This document shows positions 37,537 through 49,700 of a DNA stretch of 64,000 bases, one piece after another. Made by a program: the position numbers and the translations under genes. Positions within the stretch are counted from its first letter, which is position 1. Each line of letters begins with the position of its first letter. The notes below the pieces were generated by a model. That model saw only the letters and a list, made by a program, of their open reading frames with translations. It did not search any database and had not been told where the DNA came from. Origin of the DNA: Bugulina stolonifera (Eukaryota > Bryozoa > Gymnolaemata > Cheilostomatida > Bugulidae); assembly GCA_935421135.1 (NCBI GenBank), contig OW285193.1, forward strand, positions 16,354,099-16,418,098, in the 5' to 3' direction.

Positions 37537-40500
37537 TTATGACTCATTTATATCAGCCTTACTGGTTGTTTCTGGTTGTCTCTTTGGTGAAATTTCTTCT
37601 TTTTCAACATATCTTCTGCAGAGTAAAGTATTGATTGCCATTCTCCTGTAAAAAGTAGCAATTTGTTAAATATAGAATATTGAACAGATATCACTGAGCA
37701 TAATCGTTCCATTCATATTTTAGTCTGTTTTTGTGAGATGGTCATTATTCCATTTTAATAACTGAATCATTATTTTCAAACAATTATCATCAATTCAATG
37801 TTTTGTTTTACAAATTTTACCATATCTTGCAGACAATGTAGGCAAAAGAGAGAACGAGATTTCCCTGTTTAATCAGTAGACCATAACATACCAACAGTTG
37901 ACCATTTCAGATTGCACTAGAAAACTTGTGAAATATTTTACCTGAAAGTGCTGTTGAAGCAGCAGTAGAAGAAGACCTTAGCAGCGTACTGGAGTATCGT
38001 TGTGTATCTCGCTGCGTAGAACAGGATTATAATATGGTTGAACTGAAGGTCTTGTCTTTTGTTCACGATCCGATGTACCAGGCTGAAGACACACATGGCG
38101 GTGCATATTAATATTTCATTCGCATAGACATTGTACATGCATGCTGTCATCTATTAAATAATACGACAGTGTGACTAGTTTTCTTGGAAATAGGGCTAAC
38201 ATCTCAGGATAAAAGTATTTGTCACATGACTACACAGCTTGTAGTATGTTTACATGTTCAGGGTAGCAGCAAAAATAGATGAACTAAAAAGTGAATTAAA
38301 AAGTAACATAAAAATGTTTTTCTTTTTATCAAGTAAATAGGTTTTTTGGAGTGTTTCAAACCTGCTGCTAAACTAGCTCTAAAAACCATAAGCAAAGCAC
38401 CTAGCAAAGTGTAGTAGTTGAACAAAGGCATCATAGTACCTAGTGACCTAGCCTAAGCTCCTTGTGATCTATAAATAACTGTTATAGGCTGAGAATCTCT
38501 CATTTACCTGCATGTTCAAACAGCAACTAGGTATTTACACAATGCTAAAGGTACATAGTTTTTCTGCAATGGAAGGGTAACTCCTAAACAAGTATGTGGC
38601 TTTTTATACTTACAAAGGAATAAATAGTACTGTCATCCACACTATAATGGCTATAAGCATGATGGCAACCTTTTTAAGTTCCTTCTCTACCTTAAAGATA
38701 GCGCTAAGGACTGACAGTAGGATCCCCATTAAAAGAGACAGTCCGCGGGGGATGTACCATGTACCAATCTACAATATATATATAAAGAGAGATATGCCAA
38801 GGGCTAGTACTGTGTACTTACAATATTATTTATCAACTAAGAATTGTCTATTAATGCTCACTGCACGTCATACAACAGGTTGACAGACAACTAGTGCAGG
38901 TGTGTTGTACCAGAGAATGCTCACACACAAACCTACAAGAAAAAGACTCCATTTTTCTTAATTCCTGATTCAACCCTTACAATGTACAAATACCTTTTTA
39001 AAGTTGGCAAATATTTATGTAAAATACACTACAGTCCTCATGTACTATCAGCCAGCACTATGGCCCTCATAAGCAAATAACTATAATTAAGAGTTGCTCA
39101 CTCTCAATGCTACCACAACAATTTATAAATTATATCTACCTACCAACGAATGCTCACGGTAACGTAGTTTCTTATCAGTAAAATCATAGTGAGCTCTGAG
39201 TTCCCCATCAACCTTGGATGTTTTTATGATGGTCCAGTTGGGAATGTTGAACGCCAGAGAGAACACAAAACCCACTAGGATCACCAATCCGACTTGAAGC
39301 ACAGAAATCCTGCCAGAAAAACAGTAATTCTATTACAAAAATTCGATTTCATAGATTGAGTTCTATAGTCAGCATTCTATAGCCTGAGATCACATAACCG
39401 ATGCAGCTTGTGATTGCATAGCCTGTGGAATGACAATGGTGGGTGGTTTTGTAGAGGCTTCTATAAACAGATAAGCTTACCAATGGTGAACACGCACATT
39501 ATTGTTACAAAACAACCGAAAGTGGTTGGGAATATACATTTTGTGTATCTAACAACCACACTCTCTCCAAACTCCCTCTATTCCCTACATAAATGGCTGG
39601 ACTGGTATTTGTATGGTTATGTTTGTAGAAATTAAATTGTAAGCAGCCCATTCATTACTTATAGTAGTTGCACAAGCGTTTTTTTTCATGCAAACATTTG
39701 TGTGGGTGTAGACTGTATAGTTGGTACTGAATACAGCTTTATTATATTGTATTACTTATCTTTTTATTCTAAAACAGACACTAAGTATCATCAGCTGCCA
39801 ATGCAATAAATTAGATCATTTCTGACTTAGCACATGGTTTAAACATCTGGCTGGCCAGACCTCCGAGATCCAAAGCTCAAGATAGGCTTACAAGTACCAC
39901 ATGGTAAGTCTTTGAAGCAGATATTCTAATAATAACCTTTGCAAATAAATAATCAAGAAAAGTACTGGCATATAACGTCACATTTTGAAAATGTGATTAT
40001 GACTGCGCATTACTGTGTATGACTGTGTTTGACTGCGTACATGTATGACTATGTATGACTATGTATGACTCTGTATGACTCTGTATGACTGTATATGACT
40101 GGTACACGACTGTATATGACTGTATATGACTGTATATGTCTGTATATGACTGTGTATGTCTGCAAATGGCTGTATGTTTGCATATGGCTGTGCATGATTG
40201 TGTATGACTATGCGTGACTCTGTATGACTGTACGAGTATATGACTGTATATAACTGTAGGCTATATATCTGTAGCCTATATGACTGTACATGTATATGTC
40301 TGTATATGACTGTATATGAGTAATATGACTGTATATGTATGCATATGATTGTGTATGACTGTGTCTGACTGTGTATGACTGTGTCTGACTGTGTATGACT
40401 GTGTCTGACTGTGTATGACTGTGTCTGACTGTGTATACTGTATGACTGTTTATGACTGTGTGTGACTGTGTATGACTGCGTATGACTGTGTATGACTGTG

Positions 40501-42669
40501 TCTGACTGTGTAGGACTGTGTATGACTGTGTATGACTGTGTCTGACTGTGTCTGACTGTGTATGACTGTGTATGACTGTGTATGACTGTGTATGACTGTG
40601 TATGACTGTGTATGACTGTGTATGACTGTGTATGACTGTGTATGACTGTGTATGGCTGTGTATGGCTGTGTATGGCTGTGTATGACTGTGTATGACTGTG
40701 TATGACTGTGTATGACTTGACTACGCATTGTTTAATAGATTGAGCTCCTAACCCATAGGTCAGTCAACCAGCCGGCGATATCAAGAGTAGTCTGTCTGGT
40801 TAGCTTGTCTTCCTTGTTGACCAAGGAGTAAGAGGGTGTTACTATATTTCTAACTGTACTAAGAGTGGATGTGCTGTATGTTAGTACCAGTGAGGCTACT
40901 GCTATAAAACTTTTTGTGAATACATCCAGTTTAATCTGCCTAACAAATTCCTCACAGGCATGTTACCTTGGTTGGTTGCAAAACACTGGGGTGCACATAA
41001 ATCAAAAGTAGAGGTGATTTTCCTTCATTGATAGTGGAAATGTAGCTAGCCCCACTAGATTGAGTTCATTATGCACTAGAAGAGTACTATTTTTAATTCA
41101 TGAATCATAAGTTAGTAATATTGTAATGTTTTTGAGTGCTAGATCATACGAGAGCCGAGGGCTACACGTATGTGAAGGACTTGGAAGGTGGTAGAGGCCG
41201 ACCAAGTGTACCTTCTGCTCATTACATAAAAGAGTGAACAGTTATAGGTGCTCTTATTAGTGTAGATTGTAGATTATCTTAGACGTAGGCCGATGCCGAG
41301 ACTCATTGGAGCTCAGGACCGACGTAGGTCTAGTAGAGTTTATACTCCGAGGGAGTGATCTGTAGAGTTTATACTCCAAGGGAGTGTAGTGAAGAAGATC
41401 TAACCTTGAGAACCTAAGTCCGACGCTAGGTTCATTTAGAACCCGGGATCGACCTAAGCCTAAGGGGTGGATAGAGATATGCTTAGCCTAGGATGAGGTG
41501 AACTCGAGCCGTACTGAATCCAAAGGATTCTCAGGTGGAGTTACCCGCCTAAAGAGTAAGCCTCTGTAGGTTGAATTAGGAGATGTTGCTTTATTCAAGC
41601 GCAATCAACAACTGATTCACAATAGAAAATGCTCTGCCTTATATAGGTACATAACAAACTTTCGGTAAAAATGGTACGACATGGTATCGGGCGGCTGACA
41701 GGGGGTCGGCTCCGGAACTTACACAACAATATGTCTGGTTCCGCCCGACCTAGCCATATAAAAAAGGTCGGCCATGGCACAAAAAGTGCTTACAATAGGT
41801 AAAAACATGTCGTGTGTAAATATGAGCTAAATCCATAAGGTCGGCCACGTAGTTACAATATAAAGTGGCAAAAAGACTTGAACAATATGCAATCAAGCAA
41901 GGACAGACAATTACTAAATAAGTATAAATGTGGGAAAAACCAAGTTGCAATAGAGAGTAATTCCAAGACTTGATTGCTAATACAGACATGTATATAAGAC
42001 ACGCAGTGGATAATAGGGTATTGAATGCATAGATAATAATAGATAAGACAATGCATGGATATGTGAATAACAGTATATGAATAAGGTTAATTGTCAGCTA
42101 ATGGTATTGTCAGTGTGGCTGGCCTAGGTGCCATTACCACGGAGGCTGTTTCACCACAATATACACAAGTATAACATATATCAAACTCACCTGTTTGATG
42201 ATTTCAGAGCAATATGGATGCTACAGAGCAGAGCTGCCCCTGCTACCATCCAATCAGAGGCAGCAATGAACACCTCTATGGGAAAGTACCAGATGTGAAC
42301 CATTAGCTGGGTGAAGTACGAATGAGATTCTGTTAAAGTGGCCACAATCAAGGGAGTACCTGGTCTAGCGTATGTTATCAGTAAGAAAATGAGCCATAAT
42401 GCCAGTGCCAGCAGGTCTGCTATAGTGACAGCAAGGAACAGGTAGTAGACAGGTGACACCTTTACCCTTTGCATCAATAATCGTACGAGTACAACGATGC
42501 CAAACAGGTTCAGAACTACTCCAAAAGCGCAGACACCTGCATGTCCTAGACTTAGTCGCTTAGCTAGGTCACCCTCATCCCAGCGAGTGTATGTCTCGTA
42601 GTTAGGTACGTATGTTGAGCTTTCATTGTACTGCCAGTTGTCAAAGAATGAGTCTTGAGTGTCAGCCAT
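37537..42669 (-). CDS. Rhodopsin-type (class A) G protein-coupled receptor, copy A (5 visible exons)
   Basis: Exons in transcript order: 42191-42669, 39144-39309, 38614-38768, 37942-38150, 37537-37645. Exon 1 encodes an extracellular N-terminus with acidic and Tyr-rich residues and membrane segments 1-3, ending with a DRY-like position (ALKSSNR). Exon 2 holds segment 4 (VGLVILVGFVFSLA) and loop 2. Exon 3 holds segments 5 and 6. Exon 4 holds segment 7 and ends FNSTFR. Exon 5 is a charged cytoplasmic tail. The N-terminus has NESS, a glycosylation sequon, and no cleavable signal peptide is evident. Exon 3 ends in phase 2 while exon 4 opens in phase 0 directly after an in-frame stop, so a small exon of length 3n+1 is probably missing from this model. 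The ligand cannot be told. Intron 1 (2.9 kb) contains a minisatellite and a solo LTR. Confidence 0.75.
40020..40720. repeat. 10-bp minisatellite (TATGACTGTG) in GPCR A intron 1
   Basis: About 700 bases of a 10-bp unit TATGACTGTG with variants, most regular between 40330 and 40720. A shorter, partly inverted version occupies the same position in GPCR copy B (50041-50472). Long open frames over it encode only a periodic peptide and are not genes. Confidence 0.92.
41122..42158 (-). mobile_element. Solo LTR, family B, in intron 1 of GPCR copy A
   Basis: A 1037-bp insertion with ends TGTAATG and CACCACA is flanked by the 4-bp duplication ATAT (41118-41121 and 42159-42162). The paralogous intron of copy B has a single ATAT at the same place (near 51011-51015), an intact empty site. 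On the minus strand it has TATATAAGG (about 41639-41648) and AATAAA (41590-41595), the usual U3-R order. It shares the TGTAATG end and 4-bp duplication with the family at 17755 and 43378 but not most of its body. No internal retroelement genes are present. Confidence 0.9.
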
Positions 42670-43377
42670 GCCCTAGATTCTAGTATAGATGTTGATGATT
42701 GATGATATAGAACTACGAGTGAAATGCCTACATAACAAATTACAGTAAGGCTACTAATGTTGGCCACTGCTGAATAGACCAATGAAAAGGGTGATAGATG
42801 AGAACTAGGCTGTTTAAATAGCCTTAGTGCACTAGCACTGGTAGTATCCCTGACCTACTTTCTTCAATAATTAATTAGCCTCAGAGCATCGTATATTATT
42901 ATGATGCATTGTATTTTCAGCACTAGCTAAGGGGGACCTCTAACACAATATTGACAATAAGTCTACATTTGTATATACAAGTAGGCCGGCCTATAAACTG
43001 TCATAATACTTGTACATTGTTATGTTGCACATGGGTCTATATATTATTATTCTTGCAATGTCACGAGATAACTCTATGGTTGCAACTTCAGTAGTCGCTC
43101 TGATTTAAACTCTGACTTCGATACCCCACCTCATGCAAATTACACTCTCATCCATATTACTGGCTCCCATCCAAATGCTGATCTCCCTCATTTTTAACAA
43201 CAACCAATTGTAAATTCCAAAGTAACTTTGAAGTATAGTGAATGCATTTATCTACTCCATGAATCTATGACAAACTCCTTACCTCTGTGCGCTTTCACAG
43301 TGAGAAGCAGCAAAGTAGGTTTACCCAGAGCCAATGGCTCTGGGATTACCCATTACCCAATCACAAAATAGAAATAT

Positions 43378-44043
43378 TGTAATGGTTTCTGGGATTTGGT
43401 GCGGTCGTCCTTGGACGACTATCGACCCAGAAATGAAGTGCCTATGAGTGGTAATAGGACTTCACATTACATGAAAGATCGAGCGGTCTCAGTAGCCCAA
43501 GAACTACCAAAGACGACCCATTTGGTCCCAAGTCTGACCTTCAGACTATACAATGAAAGAGAGTGATCCGACCTAGTAGGCGGTTCGCTAAGCGAATGAC
43601 CTGACAAAAGGAAGTGAAAGTCTCTGTATCAAGTATAGATGTGTCTTTATTGAAAGCCAAGTGTAGACTGAGACAATGAACAGTAAAACAGTGCCCTTTA
43701 TATAGTATAAGGACTTCCGGCCGACGTGACGTCGGGAAAAGACGACGTGTGGTCGTCCGGAAGTTGCGCAACAAGATGGCCGCCGGAAGCCCGACGGCCG
43801 ACCCAAAATAGGTCGGGTTCTACAAAAGTTGCTTATAATGGTCCAATTCATGTACAAAATGAATATCAATGGATTCTGAGAGGTCGGGCCTCTTTACATG
43901 GGTATAAAAGGCATTAAAAGACTTAGATATAATCATAATATAATCATATACAACAATATAAGAGTAAAGTACAAGCAGATATATACATGTATGCACACAA
44001 TAATGAGTGTCAGATGTAAGATACGACTTAGCGTACCATCACA
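43378..44043 (-). mobile_element. Solo LTR, family A copy 2, upstream of GPCR copy A
   Basis: A 666-bp element with ends TGTAATGG and CCATCACA and a 4-bp duplication ATAT (43374-43377, 44044-44047). It is nearly identical to 17755-18303 over its first about 550 bases. The minus strand carries TATATAAAG (about 43695-43703) and AATAAA (about 43646-43651). It lies about 0.7 kb upstream of the GPCR A start codon, in the same transcriptional sense, so it could supply a promoter. Confidence 0.87.
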
Positions 44044-44469
44044 ATATAAGATTGCATGTATTGGAGCAATTTTAGTTAAGAATGTTACTTGACACTCAAA
44101 GTATTCATTCACACATCACACTCCATCTGGTACATGTAGGTTTACCTGGTAAATGATAGCACTGAGCACTCTGTTGGCTATTGGGTGACGATGGCTAAGA
44201 AATGACAACTCCTAGTTAGCCGTGTAATACTAGAATTATATACCCACATCCGGTTTTGTACAAAATCAAGAATATCAGACTAACTTCAGAGTAGCTTCTC
44301 GACTTTTGCACTATGAGGTGTTACACTTACACATGCTACATGGCTTCATATGGGCTATTATTGCAAAGTTTAGTGCATAGAAGTGTGTCAGGCTGAGCGC
44401 TACCCACAACCTACCCACAACCGCTGGTAACAATATCATGAGCAGCCCCTATGTAGCTCTTACCTTTAC

Positions 44470-44845
44470 TTCATAGCTACACCTACATGTACATAAATAG
44501 CTAAATCTACATGTACATACATAGCTACACCTACATGTACATAGATAGCTACATCTACATGTACATACATAGCTACACCTACATGTACATAGATAGCTAC
44601 ACCTACATGTACATAGATAGCTACACCTACATGTACATAGATAGCTAAATCTACATGTACATACATAGCTACACCTACATGTACATAGATAGCTACATCT
44701 ACATGTACATAGATAGCTACACCTACATGTACATAGATAGCTACACCTACATGTACATACATAGCTACACCTACATGTACATAGATAGCTACACCTACAT
44801 GTACATAGATAGCTACATCTACATGTACATAGATAGCTGCATCTA
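44470..44845. repeat. 24-bp minisatellite
   Basis: About 15 copies of ATAGCTACACCTACATGTAC plus ATAG or ATAC, with variants. It lies between the two GPCR units and is open in several frames on both strands without protein-like content. Confidence 0.92.
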
Positions 44846-45417
44846 CATAACTGTAGGTGAATGAAAGATTATCATAACTATCATAAAATCATCAACAACA
44901 GCACACGATATGTTTGAGCTAGATATTATACAGAATCAGAATTGAACCTTGGTATCTTGTAGTTCATAGGTCTATGCAGCATACGAATATGATTATGTAT
45001 ATATAATTATGTAATATATCGTTTATATACATATACATGTAGTAGTTATCTTCTCTCAATTAGGGGTAGACAAATCTGCACTCAAAAGGCAGTATTCCCC
45101 AAGCCAAACCATTTTTAGATGAAATTTGATTTTTCGTTTTTCCAGAACCCAATAAATTCACATAAATTGTTTAAAATGCAGACAGCATTGGAAACATTTA
45201 GACTTATTATGTACATGTATTTGGCGAGTTTATCAACCTAAACTTTACCAATTTTTGGTACTCAGGCTCATTTAATCAAACTACGTGATTATTCACTAGA
45301 AGTAGGTTAAACTCTAAGTCTGTCATTCTGTACCAGGTGCTTTGTTACCAAGATGAGATCTAGTCAACAAGTTGGTACTACTGATACTTACTGTAATAGT
45401 GAGGTAAAGGTACATAT
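44846..45417. other. Spacer between the two GPCR duplication units
   Basis: AT-rich DNA with no recognised gene or mobile element. It separates the 24-bp minisatellite from the start of the second duplication unit. Confidence 0.45.
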
Positions 45418-46785
45418 TTAATAATAAGTGAAAATATTTCCTACTATCTGTGAAATGAAAAGAAGTAGGAAAATTCCTAACAAAAGTCCCAAACAAACCA
45501 GGGTAGACTAGACTCCAGACTTTTTATTTTTTAAAGTTCATCAAACAAGAAACTATATTTTTAAGAATTAGCCGTCAGTGTAAGGTTAATTTATTTTACT
45601 AATCTTCTTTATAACTAATAGTGATCATAACTACAATGTATATCCATCAGCATCTATGCACAGCCGGGAATATTGGTTGTGTAGATGCACATGTACAGTG
45701 GATATCCAATCAGGTTACTCTACATATTACTTTACTGTCAGCAAGATCTTAGTTATGCTAATGATGCAGTAGCATGTAGTATGCTATCCAGGATCATGAC
45801 TAGGGAGGCAAGGTGGCCATTTGTCACCCTTAATGTTTGGTCTAGCAAAACTTTTTAATGCTCAAACACACTTTTTGTGTCATTTTTAAACATACTTTCT
45901 GCTCATATTCAGCCACATTCAATTCAAGTGGCTGTAGTTCGCTCTAACTATGCACAAGACAAAATCACAAAATTTCAGGTGCCCTATACCTCCCCATACA
46001 GAAAGAGAAAATTTCATAATAAAATTAAAATATTTTTGTGGTATGAGTGTCAGTAGACTATGCTTCAATTATATAAAAGTTATAACTAGTATTCATCTAC
46101 AAATGTATAAAAGCAGAGGTCTTTTTACTATAAGGCAATTTTGTAGTCAGAACTTGATTGAGACTACATCCATAAGCAAAACAAAACAAGATAGTTTTTA
46201 GTAGCCTAATAAAGTAGTTCTGGCCTATATATACATGTAGGTGTAGTCTCTATATATGCATTGTAGGTAAAATACAAGAAAATGGGTTACAAAGTCATTA
46301 TGCTGTATTCAGTTAAAAGTTAGAATAACACAATTTCTAATAATATTCAAAGTTCAAAGTATAAAATTGATTACATATTACTAATTTTGTTGAAGATTAA
46401 GATAATATGCTAACAGATTATGCATTGTATCTTTGAGTGACATTCAAATTCCATGATGCTGATAAGATTATTATATAGTGCAGGAATAAAACATGGTTGA
46501 AACTGTGAGCAATGTTTATACTCTTTGTGATGTAATAATGGATCTGAATATCTCATGAGTTTAATGGTCTTTGCTGTTTTCAGTACAAAGTGTGATTACA
46601 GGAAGTTAGTAGATTCTTCATCTAAAATAATATAAATATGATTCAGAATACAGTAGCAGGTTGAAACAGGATATAACAGTAAGTGTGAAGATAGCCTTTG
46701 TTTCTTTGAAACAATTGAAATCAGAGAAGTTGTTTACTTTTAGGTAGCCCCTAATCCACTTGCCTCAACCATGAATCTCAGTTTA

Positions 46786-49700
46786 TCAAATAGTGTATGT
46801 ATATAATATGCATAGAATTATCAATATTCTATATGATGACTCATTTATGTCAGCCTTACCGGTTTGTTCTGGTTGTCTCTTTTGTGAAATTTCTTCTTTT
46901 TCAGCATTCCTTCTGCAGAGTAAAGTATTGATTGCTGTTCTCCTGTAAAAAGTAGCAATTTGTTAAATATATAGAATATTGAACAGATATCACTGCATAT
47001 AATCATTCCATTCATATTTTAGCCTGTTTTTGTGAGATGGTCATTATTTCATTTTAATAACTGAATCATTATTTTCTAATAATTGCAATCAATTCAATGT
47101 TTTGTTTCACAATTTTACCAAATCTTGCAGGCAATGTAGGCAAATGAGATAACAAGTCTCCTTGTTTAATCAGTAGATCATAATATAACAACAGTTGACC
47201 ATTTCAGATTGCACTAGAATACTTGTGAAATATTTTACCTGAAAGTGCTGTTGAAGCAGCAGTAGAAGAAGACCTTAGCAGCGTACTGGAGTATCACTGC
47301 GTATCTTACTGCAGAGTACAGGATTATAATATGGTTGAATCGAAGGTCTGGTCTTCTGTACACGATCCGATGCACCAGGCTGAAGACACACATGGCGGTG
47401 CATATTAATATTTCATTCGCATGTACATTGTACATGCATGCTGTCATCTATTAAATAATGCGACAGTGTGACTAGTTTTCTTGGAAATAGGGCTAACATT
47501 TCAGAATAAAGTATTAGTCACATGACTACACAGCTTGTAGTATGTCTACATGTTCAAGGCAGCAGCAAAAATAGATGAAAGTGTTGTGAAGTAGCCTACA
47601 TGTAAAAGTGAATTAAAAATAAAATATAAAAATGTTTTATCAAGTGAGTAGGAAAGCAGTGCCAGTCTTTTCTCTCATTCCAGGTCTTGTGTCTAAAGTC
47701 TGATCCCTAAATCAGCTCCACAAACCGAAACAAAGCACCCAGCAAATGTGGTAATTGAACTACATGTAGATTGCACAGGTCAAAGGCATCATAGCACCTA
47801 GTGACTCAGCCTAAGCTCCTTGTGATCTGCAAATAACTGTTATAAGCTGAGAATCTCTTATTCACTTACATGTTTAAATAGTAACTATGGTAGCCTACAT
47901 AGTTTGTCTGCAATGGAAGGGTAACTCCCAAACAAGTATGTGGCTTTTTATACTTACTAAGGAATAAATAGTACTGTCACCCACACTATAATGGCTATAA
48001 GCATGATGGCAACCTTTTTAAGTTCCTTCTCTACCTTAAAGATAGCACTAAGGACTGACAGTAGGATCCCCATTAAAAGAGACAGTCCGCGCGGGATGTA
48101 CCATGTACCAATCTACAATATATATATATAGATAATGTTGGGGGCTAGTACTGTGTACTTACAATATTTATCAGCTACAGTACATAATAATTGTCTATTA
48201 ATGCCCACTGCGCGTCATACAACAGGTTGACAGACAACTAGTGCAGGTGTGTAACCTCCGAGAAGGTTCACACACAAACCTCCAAGAAAAACACTCCCTT
48301 TTTCTTAATTCCTCTTAATTCTTGAGTCGATACTTACAAAAACCTGTACAAAAACCTTTTTAAAATGGCCAAATATTTATGTAATATACACTACAGTCCT
48401 CATGTGCTATCAGCCAATACTGGCCATCATAAGAAAATAACTCTAATTAAGAGTTGCCCACTCTCAATACTGCAACAAAAATTTATAAATTATATAATAC
48501 GTAGGGCCTACCACCGAATGCTCAAGGTAACGTAGTTTCTTCTCAGTAAAATCATGGTAAGCCCTGAGTTCCCCATCAACCTTGGATATTTTTACGGTGG
48601 TCCAGTTGGGAATGTTGAGCGCCAGGGAGAACACAAAACCCACTAGGATTACCAATCCGACTTGAAGCACGGAAATTCTGTCAGAAAAACAGCAATTTTT
48701 ATTACAAAAATGCGATTTCATAGATTGAGTTCTATACCCTAAAAGCAGAAATATTTCGTGGAAGAAAGTTTCGCGAGTTTGCTAATCCTGGAGCAATTTG
48801 GCCTATCCGAAATTTGTTAAAGTCCCAAAATTGATGCAAAATATTTCAGCATTAAAACCAAGCTTAGCTAAGCTCTATGTTTACTCAGATTTAAATCCCA
48901 CTTACATACAGTACAAAACTACAGCTGACTCCTATATAGTTCAGTCAGCCCACCTGTGAGGTAAAGTAATTACCATAGCTTGTTAAAAAATCCTCTGATT
49001 AAGCTCCTACTCTAGGCTACTTACCAATTATGTTACTGCAAATACTAGCTGCTTTGTAAAATATTCAACTATGTATCATATAGCTATATAGCTGCATGTA
49101 TGATGTATGGTCTGTTTAAACCAGAAATTATTTAAATCAGTTTGAAAGCAGATATTTCTGCATTCTATAGCCTGAGATTCCATAACCGATGCAGCTTGTG
49201 ATTGCATAGCCTGTGGGTTGCCAATGGTGGGTGGTTTTGTAGAGGCTTCTATAAACAGATAAGCTTACCAATGGTGAACATGCACATTATTATTACAAAA
49301 CAACCAAAAGTGGTTGGAAATATACATTTTGTGTATCTAACAACCACACTCTCTCTAAACTCCATCTATTCCCTACATAAATGGCTGGACTAGTATTTGT
49401 ATGGTTATGTTTGTAGAAATTAAATTGTAAGCAGCCCATTCATTACTAGTAGTAGTTGCACAAAAGGTTTTTCCATGCAAACATTTGTGTGGGTGTGTAG
49501 ACTGTATTAGTTAGTACTCTCACAGTTAAAATTGAATACAGCTTTATTATATTGTATTCTAAAACAGACACTAAGTATCATCAGTTGCTAATGCAATAAA
49601 TTAGATTATTTCTGACTTAGCACATGATTTAAACATCTGGCTGGTCAGACCTCCGGGATCCAAAGCTCAGGATAGGCTTACAAGTACCACATGGTAAGTC

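Larger units (their letters stand above)
36268..44353. repeat. Tandem duplication, unit A (carries GPCR copy A)
   Basis: This segment aligns in the same order with 45418-52146, starting at AATAAGTGAAAGTGTTTCCT here and AATAAGTGAAAATATTTCCT there. Exons are highly similar and introns are clearly alignable. Unit A contains extra DNA: a solo LTR in intron 1, about 1 kb including another solo LTR upstream of the gene, and a longer 10-bp repeat array. Unit B has its own extra pieces of about 320, 425 and 260 bp. The duplication therefore predates these insertions. Confidence 0.85.

Noticed and set aside
40450..40728. 92-aa open frame of periodic His-Thr-Gln-Ser type
   Set aside because: It is the reading of the 10-bp minisatellite inside a GPCR intron.
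44466..44864. Periodic open frames (VGVAIYVHV and YTYMYIDS types)
   Set aside because: They are readings of the 24-bp minisatellite on the two strands, without start context or family match.
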